Notes: a model not told the origin generated them from the letters alone. Shown: positions 1 through 5,970, numbered from the stretch's first letter. The stretch is 5,970 nt of DNA from Pseudomonadota bacterium (GCA_023433465.1 JAEZCR010000042.1:1-5970); one strand, 5' to 3'. A program made the numbers and translations.

Positions 1-12
1 GGCGTGAAGAGT

Positions 13-28
13 GCGCGCGTCAGCGCGC
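13..28 (-). terminator. Possible hairpin downstream of the PilZ gene
   Basis: A GCGCGC / GCGCGC inverted repeat (13-18 and 23-28) encloses a GTCA loop just beyond the PilZ stop codon. It could form a 6-bp GC stem in the PilZ transcript. No U-tract follows on the minus strand, so it is at best a weak or factor-assisted terminator. Alternating GC sequence of this kind also arises by chance in GC-rich DNA. Confidence 0.2.
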
Positions 29-31
29 TGT

Positions 32-328
32 TTAAGCATCCATCATCAGGCCGGTGCCGCCGCGTGAAACGTGCGCGACGACGGCCGTGCGCCGATGCAG
101 CTTCGTGACCGCGCCGAGATTGATCGCGAACGCGAGCTCGACCTGCTGGCCTTTGCGTAATCCGAGATTGGTGGTCTCGACGAACACGCCGGTCGCCGAG
201 AGGTTGATTGCCCGACACAGTTTCTTGCGACCCGTCGGCGTCGTGATGTACACCGTCGTGCGCGCACGGTGACGCGTATGCAACCTCCGCTCCACCGACT
301 GAATCCCCGCTGTTGTAGTTTTACTCAT
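32..328 (-). CDS. Single-domain PilZ protein (putative cyclic-di-GMP receptor)
   Basis: This 98-residue protein is essentially one PilZ domain. The two family signatures are visible: an RxxxR motif (R19-H-R-A-R23) in the flexible N-terminal segment, and the (D/N)xSxxG motif as N42-L-S44-A-T-G47 followed by VFVE. In PilZ proteins these contact the guanine and phosphate groups of cyclic-di-GMP, so binding is likely but inferred. There is no signal peptide or membrane segment, so it should be cytosolic. Stand-alone PilZ proteins act as adaptors that pass the second-messenger signal to motility, pilus or exopolysaccharide machinery; nothing nearby identifies the partner. The ATG is well supported by a GAGGAGAG ribosome binding site a few bases upstream (complement of about 333-340). 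It lies in the same direction as the nuclease-like gene 94 bp upstream, but cotranscription is not evident. Confidence is high for the domain and low for the pathway. Confidence 0.88.
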   Translation of the reverse strand: MSKTTTAGIQSVERRLHTRHRARTTVYITTPTGRKKLCRAINLSATGVFVETTNLGLRKGQQVELAFAINLGAVTKLHRRTAVVAHVSRGGTGLMMDA

Positions 329-422
329 CAGGCTCTCCTCACCGGATTATTGCCTTGTACGACGGGCTTTTTGATAGGAACTCAACTTAATGGGTTTCGC
401 GTCATTTTTCACGTCCTGCGGT

Positions 423-1427
423 TTACGACGAACCCCTGACGTCGTCTGCCACCCGAAGCCGTATGAATACCGGGCAGTGATCCGACAATTTGCGGCGTAA
501 AGCATCCCGGGGTCGGTAAAGTGCGCGCCCGAAAGAGTCGCTGACCATCCAGCGGGCCAGGTCGTCACTCAGGATGATGTAATCGATGTAGCCACTAAAG
601 GTTTGCGAGGGCATGCAGTTTTCGAAAACTTGCCCCTCGGCCGTATTGACCAGGTCCGCGCCCGGTGGATCGGCGTCATCGATGTCACGCCATAAAGAGC
701 TTTCGGCCGGTTCGCGCCGCAGGTCCCGATTGAAATCTCCGAGTACCGCGAAGGGCAGGTCTTCCGCGGCCCGGGCATCGATCCAGCGTTCGAGCACCGG
801 CACCTGCCGGGAGAGCTCGCGGCAGGCCGGGCGCTCGGAGTCCAGGCGATCGCGCGAGCAGCCGGATTTCAGGTGCACCGACAACAACGCGATCTCGCGC
901 GGAGTTCCCGGGTACAGGCGCAGCTCGACGCCACGCCGCACATCGTCGGCGAGCGACAGATCGAGCAGCTCCGCCCCACAGCGGAACGGCAGTCCGCGGC
1001 GGATCGCGAAGCCGTTGTTCTGCACCGCGACGCGGGTCGAAAAGCAGAACTCGTAGCCCGGGAACACCAGCTTCGCGGCGTCGACGCCGTCGACCTCCTG
1101 CAGGGCGATCACGTCGGCGTCCAGTGATTGCGCGAAGCGGCGCAGGGCCGCGATGTCTTCATGGCTGCGCGCGTGCTTGTGCGCGACGTCGCAGGGCACG
1201 GAGCGCCGCGCACCGTCGCGCGGCGCATCGCGAGGCGTACAGGCGGGAGTGAGCGCGCGCACGGTCTCAGGCGTCATGAACCACTCGAGGTTCCAGGTGG
1301 CGAGCTTGAGTTCCTGCGGCTCCGTGTTCGTCGCCGCTCCGTCGAGGGCGCAGGCGCCGACGGCGAGCAGCAGGAGGAGGGACGCTTTTTTCAGCATCGT
1401 AGTGGGCGTGACGCGCGCGTGATCCAT
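423..1427 (-). CDS. Exported EEP-fold (DNase I-like) nuclease/phosphatase, predicted lipoprotein
   Basis: This 334-residue protein belongs to the endonuclease/exonuclease/phosphatase (EEP) superfamily of metal-dependent phosphodiesterases. Motifs in order: ATWNLEW with N46; ALQEVDG with the metal-binding E111; SVHLKSGC with H185; LGDFNRD with D231 and N233; YIDYIIL with D282; and the terminal LSDHCPV with D316 and catalytic H317. The fold's full active-site set therefore appears intact. The N-terminus has two lysines, a leucine run and a VGAC lipobox at residues 23-26, so it is probably a lipoprotein anchored at C26; alanine at +2 suggests outer-membrane sorting. Beyond C26 there are eight more cysteines (63, 79, 128, 150, 190, 202, 271, 318), consistent with an oxidising compartment. 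The start is uncertain: the ATG at 1427 and an in-frame ATG at 1397 both lack a good ribosome binding site, and the second gives a more typical short lipoprotein signal (MLKK...). The substrate (extracellular DNA, RNA, phospholipid or phosphoinositide) cannot be read from sequence. It is divergent from lemA. Confidence 0.88.
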   Translation of the reverse strand: MDHARVTPTTMLKKASLLLLLAVGACALDGAATNTEPQELKLATWNLEWFMTPETVRALTPACTPRDAPRDGARRSVPCDVAHKHARSHEDIAALRRFAQSLDADVIALQEVDGVDAAKLVFPGYEFCFSTRVAVQNNGFAIRRGLPFRCGAELLDLSLADDVRRGVELRLYPGTPREIALLSVHLKSGCSRDRLDSERPACRELSRQVPVLERWIDARAAEDLPFAVLGDFNRDLRREPAESSLWRDIDDADPPGADLVNTAEGQVFENCMPSQTFSGYIDYIILSDDLARWMVSDSFGRALYRPRDALRRKLSDHCPVFIRLRVADDVRGSS

Positions 1428-1480
1428 GTCTCACATCAGGATTACACGCCCGCCGTTCCGTTGCACGAGGGTAACCCCCG

Positions 1481-1502
1481 GCAATGTCCTTCCTTGCATT
1501 GC
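1481..1502. repeat. Inverted repeat GCAATG-N10-CATTGC in the nuclease/lemA divergent region
   Basis: Two perfect 6-bp arms (1481-1486 and 1497-1502) are separated by 10 bp. The right arm overlaps the proposed -35 hexamer of lemA. Such a spaced dyad could be an operator for a dimeric regulator or a hairpin in an RNA leader. The cognate factor is unknown, and a dyad of this length can occur by chance. Confidence 0.3.
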
Positions 1503-1522
1503 AGGCGGAGCACACCCATAGT
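1494..1522 (+). promoter_or_regulatory. Putative sigma70 promoter of lemA
   Basis: TTGCAT (1494-1499) and CATAGT (1517-1522) are separated by exactly 17 bp and lie 45 bp upstream of the lemA start. The matches to TTGACA and TATAAT are partial (3/6 and 4/6), so the assignment rests mainly on spacing and position. Confidence 0.35.
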
Positions 1523-1566
1523 TCCCGCGCGCATTTCAAGGCAGCGCGCTAACAGGGAGGCCCAAA

Positions 1567-2154
1567 ATGGGTGGCTGGATTCTGCTTGCGATCGTCGTCG
1601 TCCTGATCTGGTTCGTCGTCTCGATCTACAACAGGCTGGTTGGCGCGCGCAACGGCTACAAGAATGCATTCGCACAGATCGACGTGCAGCTGACCCGGCG
1701 CTACGACCTCATTCCGAACCTGGTCGAAACGGCGAAGGGATACATGAAGCACGAGCGCGAAACGCTCGAAGCGGTCATCAACGCACGCAACGCCGCGATG
1801 TCGGGACTCAAGACGGCCGCCGCGAACCCCGGTGACGCCGCCGCCATGACGCAACTCGCCGGCGCCGAAGGCGCGCTCGGCGCGACGCTCGGCCGGCTGT
1901 TCGCGCTGGCCGAGGCCTACCCGGATCTCAAGGCCAACCAGAACATGATGCAGTTGTCCGAGGAGCTCACTTCGACGGAGAACAAGGTCGCGTTCGCGCG
2001 CCAGGCCTATAACGACGCGGTCATGAGCTACAACAACCAGGTCGAGATGTTCCCGGGCAGCATCATCGCGGGCATGTTCAATTTCACGCTCGCGCAGTTG
2101 CTGGAGATTGCGAAGCCCGAGGCGCGCGAGGCGCCTAAGGTCTCGTTCACCTAA
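1567..2154 (+). CDS. lemA: LemA family membrane protein
   Basis: The 195-residue product has the full LemA-family layout. An N-terminal membrane anchor (about residues 4-20) is followed by the diagnostic QLTRRYDLIPNLVETAKGYM stretch (41-60). The rest is a long, mostly helical domain ending in the conserved ENKVAFARQAYND (138-150) and NNQVEMFPGS (156-165) segments. The length is normal for the family. The topology predicts a short N-terminus and a large helical domain on the far side of the inner membrane. The biochemical role of LemA proteins is not settled. They are often encoded beside a TPM-domain protein or the HtpX protease, suggesting a link to envelope stress or membrane protein quality control, but neither partner is present here: lemA stands alone and converges on the metX-like gene. 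An AGGGAGG ribosome binding site (1554-1560) six bases before the ATG fixes the start. Family assignment is secure; function is not. Confidence 0.93.
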   Translation: MGGWILLAIVVVLIWFVVSIYNRLVGARNGYKNAFAQIDVQLTRRYDLIPNLVETAKGYMKHERETLEAVINARNAAMSGLKTAAANPGDAAAMTQLAGAEGALGATLGRLFALAEAYPDLKANQNMMQLSEELTSTENKVAFARQAYNDAVMSYNNQVEMFPGSIIAGMFNFTLAQLLEIAKPEAREAPKVSFT

Positions 2155-2168
2155 CTACACAGGGAAGT

Positions 2169-2198
2169 GCGCGGCCGCCGATCCTGGGGCAGCCGCGC
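2169..2198. terminator. Possible bidirectional hairpin between lemA and the metX-like gene
   Basis: Perfect 7-bp arms, GCGCGGC (2169-2175) and GCCGCGC (2192-2198), flank a 16-nt loop in the 51-bp gap between convergent genes. The position suits a shared terminator, but neither strand has a T-run after the stem and the loop is long, so this is a weak call. Confidence 0.3.
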
Positions 2199-2205
2199 GG
2201 ACCCG

Positions 2206-3396
2206 TCAGCCGCGCGGCGCCAGGAACCGGCCGATGGCCGCGGCGAACGGTTCGATGTCGACCAGGAACGCGTCGTGGCCTTCGAGCGAGGCCAGCGGCA
2301 CGAACTCCGTCTCGGTGCCCGCCGCTTCGAATGCATCCGCGATCGCGTTCTGCTCGTTGATCGTGAACAGGATGTCCGATTCCACGCCGATGACGAGCGC
2401 GCGCTCCGCCGCGGCGCGTTTGAGCGCCGTGGCCGGTGAACCGCCATGCGCGGACAGATCGAAGCGATCGATGGCGCGCGACAGATAGAGGTAGCAGTTC
2501 GGATCGAACACGGTGACGAACTTGTCGGCCTGCGCGTTGAGATAGTCCTGGATGGCGAACTCGGCCGGAAAGTGCGCCCGGCCCGGTGAAAGCGCCTGGT
2601 AGTAACGATCGGAAGCCGGCCTGCGGCCAAAACGATGCTTCCATTCCGCGGCCGAACGATATGTAAGCGTGCCGAGCTTGCGTGCGATGCGCATGCCCGT
2701 GATCGGGCGAACGTCACCCGAATACTGACCCTCCTGCCAATCCGGATCCGTAATGATGGCGTCGCGTTGCGTGGAGCGAAGCGCGATCGCGAAGGGAAGT
2801 GCGGCAGGGCTGCCCGAGATGCTGATCACCCGGCGCGCCACGCCGCCGAATTGTGCTGCGAACGCCAGCACCGCCATGCCGCCCAGCGATGCGCCGACCA
2901 CCGCGGACAGTCTCTCGATGCCGAGCGTGCGGATAGTCTCGTAACCGCCGCGCGCGATGTCCTCGACCGACAGGTCCGGAAACTCCAGGCGATACGCCAG
3001 GCCCGTCGACGGGTCTATCGACGCCGGCCCCGACGAGCCGAAGCAGCTGCCGAGCGAATTCACGCAGACGACGAAATAGCGGTTGGTGTCGATGGCCTTG
3101 CCGGGGCCGACCATCTTTTCCCACCAGCCCTGCGAAGGATCCGTGGGAGAGGAGGCCGCGTGCGCGGATGGTGAAAGGCCCGTGAACAGCAGGATCGCGT
3201 TGTCCCGGGCCGCGTTGAGTTGGCCCCAGGTTTCATACGCAACCTGGCCGCCACGCAGTTCGCCGCCGCGCCAGAACGGAAACGGATCCGGCAGGCGTGC
3301 GAATTTCGTGGCGGGCCCGATGGTCACGTCAGCGAGTCCGGGTGCGGCAGCCGCGCGCAATCCGTACACGAATTGTGGGCGCGGCGATCCGCTCAC
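2206..3396 (-). CDS. metX: MetX-family acyltransferase, probable serine O-succinyltransferase
   Basis: This 396-residue alpha/beta-hydrolase acyltransferase belongs to the homoserine O-acetyltransferase (MetX) family. The nucleophile is S170 in GASLGG, with D341 (VESDILF) and H374 (LEGHDAFLVD) completing the triad. The family block VNSLGSCFGSSGP (112-124) is intact. Sequence details favour serine over homoserine as substrate and succinyl-CoA over acetyl-CoA: LSPSAHAA at 74-81 replaces the usual LTGDSH-type segment, and GPASIDPSTGLAYRLEFPDLS (123-143) matches what I recall of xanthomonad serine O-succinyltransferases rather than the NPxTGKPYG form of true acetyltransferases. Context agrees: the gene directly follows a cysteine synthase, and its GTG start overlaps that gene's stop by 4 nt (GTGA, 3393-3396), implying translational coupling. 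The predicted product, O-succinylserine, would be the synthase's substrate, replacing CysE in cysteine synthesis. No clear ribosome binding site precedes the GTG, as expected for coupling. The first 30 or so residues are a variable extension, so a later start is possible. The alternative is a genuine homoserine acyltransferase for methionine. Confidence 0.9.
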   Translation of the reverse strand: MSGSPRPQFVYGLRAAAAPGLADVTIGPATKFARLPDPFPFWRGGELRGGQVAYETWGQLNAARDNAILLFTGLSPSAHAASSPTDPSQGWWEKMVGPGKAIDTNRYFVVCVNSLGSCFGSSGPASIDPSTGLAYRLEFPDLSVEDIARGGYETIRTLGIERLSAVVGASLGGMAVLAFAAQFGGVARRVISISGSPAALPFAIALRSTQRDAIITDPDWQEGQYSGDVRPITGMRIARKLGTLTYRSAAEWKHRFGRRPASDRYYQALSPGRAHFPAEFAIQDYLNAQADKFVTVFDPNCYLYLSRAIDRFDLSAHGGSPATALKRAAAERALVIGVESDILFTINEQNAIADAFEAAGTETEFVPLASLEGHDAFLVDIEPFAAAIGRFLAPRG

Positions 3397-4334
3397 GGCT
3401 CGGGATCGCCGCCGTCGGCGATGCCTTCGAAGAGTGGGGTAGATAGATAACGTTCGCCCGTGTCGGGCAGCATCGCGAGCGTCACCGAGCCCGGGCCCGC
3501 TTCGCGCGCGACCTTCAGCGCCGCGGCGAACGTGCCGCCGCTCGAGATGCCGACGAAGATGCCTTCGCTCTTCGCGAGCGCGCGCGACGCTTCGATCGCT
3601 TCCGCGTCCGTGACCGGCACGATGCGGTCCGGTACGTTGCGATTGAGCACGGCAGGAACGAAGTCGGGCGTCCAGCCCTGGATCTTGTGCGGCGAGAACG
3701 GCTTGCCGCCGAGGAGCTGCGCAGCCTCGGGTTCGGTCGCGATCACCTTCACGTCAGGACGCGCGAGCTTGATGACCTCGCCGGCGCCGGTGAGCGTCCC
3801 GCCCGTGCCCCAGCCCGTGACGAAGTTGTCGAGGCGCTTGCCGACGAAGTCCTGCAGGATTTCGGGACCGGTCGTGTTGCGGTGATAGGCCGGATTGGCC
3901 TGGTTCTCGAACTGGCGCGCGAGAAACCAACCGTGTTTCTGAGCGAGCTCCGCTGCCTTGCGCACCATGCCCTGGCCGCGCTCCGCGGCGGGCGTGAGGA
4001 TCACCTTCGCGCCGAGGTAACGCATGATCTTGCGGCGCTCGATCGAGAAGGTTTCGACCATCACGGCGACGAACGGGTAACCCTTGGCGGCGCAGACCAT
4101 CGCGAGTGCGATGCCGGTATTGCCGGATGTCGCCTCCACCACGGTCTGACCCGGCTTGAGCGCGCCGCTCTTTTCGGCGTCCTCGATGATCGCGATCGCG
4201 AGGCGATCCTTGACCGAGGACAGCGGGTTGAAGAATTCGCACTTCACGTACATCGTCGTGCCCGCGGGCGCGAGGCGGTTGATGCGAACGATCGGAGTGC
4301 GGCCGATGGTGCCGAGAATGTTGTCGTAGATCAT
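3393..4334 (-). CDS. cysK: Cysteine synthase, CysK-type PLP enzyme
   Basis: This 313-residue fold-type II pyridoxal-phosphate enzyme catalyses beta-replacement on an O-acylated serine with sulfide to give cysteine, in the cytosol. Visible motifs are the cofactor lysine K42 in NPLSSVKDR, the substrate loop TSGNTG (69-74), the phosphate-binding GTGGT (176-180), the GISSGG segment (262-267) and the C-terminal LPDTGERYLST (289-299). Length is typical for CysK/CysM. The stretches ETFSIERRK (94-102), HRNTTGPEIL (151-160) and KIQGWTPDFVPAVLNR (217-232) resemble, from memory, the xanthomonad enzyme more than enteric CysK. It heads a two-gene operon with the downstream metX-like acyltransferase, so its natural substrate is probably O-succinylserine rather than O-acetylserine. 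The cystathionine beta-synthase fold relative is a less likely alternative because no regulatory CBS domains follow. The ATG at 4334 matches the family N-terminus (MIYDNILGTIGRTP), although no strong ribosome binding site precedes it. Confidence 0.93.
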   Translation of the reverse strand: MIYDNILGTIGRTPIVRINRLAPAGTTMYVKCEFFNPLSSVKDRLAIAIIEDAEKSGALKPGQTVVEATSGNTGIALAMVCAAKGYPFVAVMVETFSIERRKIMRYLGAKVILTPAAERGQGMVRKAAELAQKHGWFLARQFENQANPAYHRNTTGPEILQDFVGKRLDNFVTGWGTGGTLTGAGEVIKLARPDVKVIATEPEAAQLLGGKPFSPHKIQGWTPDFVPAVLNRNVPDRIVPVTDAEAIEASRALAKSEGIFVGISSGGTFAAALKVAREAGPGSVTLAMLPDTGERYLSTPLFEGIADGGDPEP

Positions 4335-4380
4335 GGTGCGGCGACTCTAGGCGTGTGACAAAAAGGAGACGAGCCCGGCC

Positions 4381-4411
4381 TTGGCATACCGATATAACGG
4401 TTGGTTATGCT
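4381..4411 (+). promoter_or_regulatory. Putative rluB promoter in the cysK/rluB divergent region
   Basis: TTGGCA (4381-4386) and TATGCT (4406-4411) form a loose sigma70 pair with a 19-bp spacer, which is long. A second -10-like hexamer, TATAAC (4393-4398), lies between them without a good -35. The small dyad ATAAC-N5-GTTAT (4394-4408) also lies here. From TATGCT, transcription would begin at or within a few bases of the rluB start codon. I could not identify a convincing cysK promoter on the other strand. Confidence 0.25.
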
Positions 4412-4420
4412 CCTGCATGC

Positions 4421-5188
4421 ATGAATGAACGATCGACCGAGCGTCTGCAGAAGCTGCTGTCGGGGGCGGGGCACGGCTCGCGCCGCGGTATCGAGGAGTG
4501 GATCCGTGATGGCCGGGTGACGATCAATGGCCGGGTTGCCGTGCTCGGCGACCGGGCCGCGGCCGACGACACGATTTGCCTCGATGGACAGCGTCTCGAG
4601 CTCGGTGGCGCGGCCGAACAGACCGAGGTCATGCTGTATCACAAGCCTGTCGGCGAGGTGACCACGCGCAGCGACCCGGAAGGCCGGCCCACGGTTTTCG
4701 AGAGATTGCCCCCACCGGCCAGCGGCCGATGGATCGTCGTCGGGCGGCTCGACGTGAATACCTCCGGGCTGCTGCTGTTCACGAACGATGGAAACCTGGC
4801 GCACCGGCTCATGCATCCCTCGACCGAGATCGAGCGGGAATATCGGGTGCGGCTCCGGGGGAAGCCGTCGCCGGTGGTGATCGAACGGCTCAGGCGGGGG
4901 GTCGTGCTCGAGGATGGCCCCGCGAACTTCGACCGGATCGATGAGGAAGCCTCGGAAGGCAGTCACTCCTGGTTTCGGGTCTGCCTGCATGAGGGCCGCA
5001 ATCGGGAGGTGCGAAGGCTGTTCGAGCACGAGGGGTTCATGGTCAGCCGATTGACCCGCATACGATACGGTACTGTGTCTTTGCCTCTGGATTTACGCGT
5101 TGGCGATACACGGCTGTTGGACCCGGCTGGAATACACGAGTTATCCAGGCTGGCGGGCGCGCCCGTCATCGACGCGGCCTCGGCATAG
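4421..5188 (+). CDS. rluB: 23S rRNA pseudouridine synthase, RluB type (RsuA family)
   Basis: The 255-residue protein has an N-terminal S4 RNA-binding domain (about residues 6-52: ERLQKLLSGAGHGSRR onward, with GRVTINGRV). The RsuA-family catalytic domain follows, with the active-site aspartate D111 in GRLDVNTSGLLLFTNDG (108-124), and LMHPSTEIEREYRVR (130-144) comes after it. The combination of RGVVLEDGPANF (159-170) and EGRNREVRRLFE (191-202) with SRLTRIRYG (209-217) matches E. coli RluB best, which modifies U2605 of 23S rRNA. RluF or RluE are less likely paralogues. E. coli RluB carries a long basic C-terminal tail; here the protein ends about 40 residues after RIRYG, so the tail is missing or short. 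The ATG at 4421 was chosen because it gives the family N-terminus. An in-frame GTG at 4355 would add 22 unconserved residues and has no ribosome binding site. The chosen start also lacks a recognisable one. It is divergent from cysK and upstream of the tRNA-tuf cluster, with its own transcription unit likely. Confidence 0.92.
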   Translation: MNERSTERLQKLLSGAGHGSRRGIEEWIRDGRVTINGRVAVLGDRAAADDTICLDGQRLELGGAAEQTEVMLYHKPVGEVTTRSDPEGRPTVFERLPPPASGRWIVVGRLDVNTSGLLLFTNDGNLAHRLMHPSTEIEREYRVRLRGKPSPVVIERLRRGVVLEDGPANFDRIDEEASEGSHSWFRVCLHEGRNREVRRLFEHEGFMVSRLTRIRYGTVSLPLDLRVGDTRLLDPAGIHELSRLAGAPVIDAASA

Positions 5189-5222
5189 GGCTCGGATTTT
5201 CGGGAGAGGTTTGGTCGCACCG

Positions 5223-5244
5223 CGGCCGCCCGGTTGCGGGGCCG
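5223..5244 (+). terminator. Possible rluB terminator hairpin
   Basis: CGGC plus CCCG (5223-5226, 5229-5232) can pair with CGGG plus GCCG (5237-5244) around a GTTG loop, giving an 8-bp stem with a 2-nt bulge 35 bp after the rluB stop. The following bases (ACACCTCTT) are only mildly pyrimidine-rich, so intrinsic termination is uncertain. Confidence 0.3.
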
Positions 5245-5273
5245 ACACCTCTTACATGCACCCGGTTGCTCCC

Positions 5274-5290
5274 GGCCCTCCCCAAGGGCC
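5274..5290 (+). terminator. Second hairpin upstream of the tRNA promoter
   Basis: GGCCCT (5274-5279) and AGGGCC (5285-5290) form a perfect 6-bp stem with a five-base loop, 33 bp before the -35 of the tRNA operon. It could terminate rluB transcription or insulate the tRNA promoter from read-through. No clear T-run follows. Confidence 0.3.
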
Positions 5291-5322
5291 CGAAAGTCTT
5301 AGCAAATCCCGCGCCAATCCCG

Positions 5323-5351
5323 TTGACACTCCGGGGGGTCGCCACGAGAAT
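5323..5351 (+). promoter_or_regulatory. Promoter of the tRNA-tuf operon, stringent-type discriminator
   Basis: A perfect -35 (TTGACA, 5323-5328) is followed after 17 bp by GAGAAT (5346-5351, 4/6 to TATAAT). The next bases, ACGCGG (5352-5357), form a GC-rich discriminator before a start predicted near 5358, about 13 bp before the mature tRNA-Tyr. Stable-RNA promoters with GC-rich discriminators are known to be inhibited by ppGpp/DksA, so stringent control is expected here by inference. Confidence 0.75.
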
Positions 5352-5370
5352 ACGCGGCTCGTTTTTCCTG

Positions 5371-5456
<86 letters not shown>

Positions 5457-5529
5457 CTTGGTACTCCGGTGAGGGAGGACGGGTGCACCTCGAAAAGCGA
5501 GCAGGCGGATGTTAGGTGTGAGTGTTGGT

Positions 5530-5543
5530 CAGGCGTGAGCCTG
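5530..5543 (+). other. Small GNRA-loop hairpin in the tRNA-Tyr/tRNA-Gly spacer
   Basis: CAGGC-GTGA-GCCTG makes a perfect 5-bp stem closed by a GTGA tetraloop, 12 nt before tRNA-Gly. The 98-nt spacer (5457-5554) shows no gene or extra tRNA. The hairpin may shape processing of the precursor, but this is inference. Confidence 0.4.
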
Positions 5544-5554
5544 GGGCGTCATCG

Positions 5555-5628
<74 letters not shown>

Positions 5629-5631
5629 AAA

Positions 5632-5707
<76 letters not shown>

Positions 5708-5787
5708 GTTTTCGCAGCCGTTTTTCGAGAACGAGTTCGGGTCAGATTCGGTAGTTAGTAGACAAACAGTTTTTTGAGGTTATCTCC

Positions 5788-5970
<183 letters not shown>

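Noticed and set aside
21..30. Perfect 10-bp palindrome CAGCGCGCTG
   Set aside because: It is short, made mostly of alternating GC and located after a stop codon; chance occurrence in GC-rich DNA is likely, and the overlapping hairpin is a better description.
1128..1835. 235-codon plus-strand frame spanning the nuclease N-terminus, the intergenic region and the start of lemA
   Set aside because: It crosses two real genes and the promoter region, has no domain similarity I can see, and overlaps lemA in another frame.
2151..2717. 188-codon minus-strand frame overlapping the metX-like gene
   Set aside because: It is the same strand in a different frame from a complete catalytic-triad enzyme, with very high Arg/Ser content and no motifs.
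3687..4358. 223-codon open frame on the plus strand opposite cysK
   Set aside because: It is antisense to a full-length cysteine synthase with all motifs intact; its composition (Arg, Ala, Asp, His rich) is typical of a GC-driven shadow frame.
4355..4420. Upstream GTG start adding 22 residues to RluB
   Set aside because: The extra residues do not resemble the family N-terminus and no ribosome binding site precedes the GTG; it would also place the start within the likely promoter region.
4331..5029. 232-codon open frame on the minus strand opposite rluB
   Set aside because: It lies antisense to a well-conserved RluB frame, is proline- and arginine-rich, shows no recognisable domain and is explained by high GC at third positions.
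5189..5370. Searched for a leading tRNA-Thr as in the E. coli tufB operon
   Set aside because: No acceptor/T-arm pairing or TTC-containing T loop could be found; the region holds hairpins and a promoter only.

Overview
The window looks like chromosomal DNA from a high-GC gammaproteobacterium, probably near the Xanthomonadales/Steroidobacterales. Three things point there. The tRNA-Tyr, tRNA-Gly, tRNA-Thr, tuf cluster is the tufB-type arrangement of gamma- and betaproteobacteria. The EF-Tu N-terminus and the cysteine synthase resemble xanthomonad versions as I remember them. A MetX-family acyltransferase of the serine O-succinyltransferase type sits next to that cysteine synthase, which is a xanthomonad habit. 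No mobile element, CRISPR array or prophage gene is visible.

Left part (1-1566): two minus-strand genes. The first is a small single-domain PilZ protein, a likely cyclic-di-GMP effector. The second is a predicted exported lipoprotein of the endonuclease/exonuclease/phosphatase (EEP) fold. A 139-bp divergent intergenic region separates the latter from the plus-strand lemA gene and holds a plausible lemA promoter overlapped by an inverted repeat.

Middle (1567-4334): lemA (plus) converges on a two-gene minus-strand operon. Its first gene is a CysK-type cysteine synthase. The second is a MetX-family alpha/beta-hydrolase acyltransferase whose GTG start overlaps the cysteine synthase stop by 4 nt (GTGA). 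Together they most likely make cysteine: serine is O-succinylated by the MetX-like enzyme, and the synthase replaces the succinyl group with sulfide. This is the most interesting point in the window, because an automatic homoserine O-acetyltransferase (methionine) label would probably be wrong.

Right part (4335-5970): an 86-bp divergent region leads to rluB, a 23S rRNA pseudouridine synthase. A tRNA operon follows, with a near-consensus -35, a 17-nt spacer and a GC-rich discriminator, all typical of a growth-rate and stringently controlled stable-RNA promoter. It carries tRNA-Tyr(GUA), tRNA-Gly(UCC), tRNA-Thr(GGU) and then tuf, which starts at GTG and runs off the right edge after 61 codons. 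I found no convincing wholly new system; the rest is ordinary housekeeping and signalling content.
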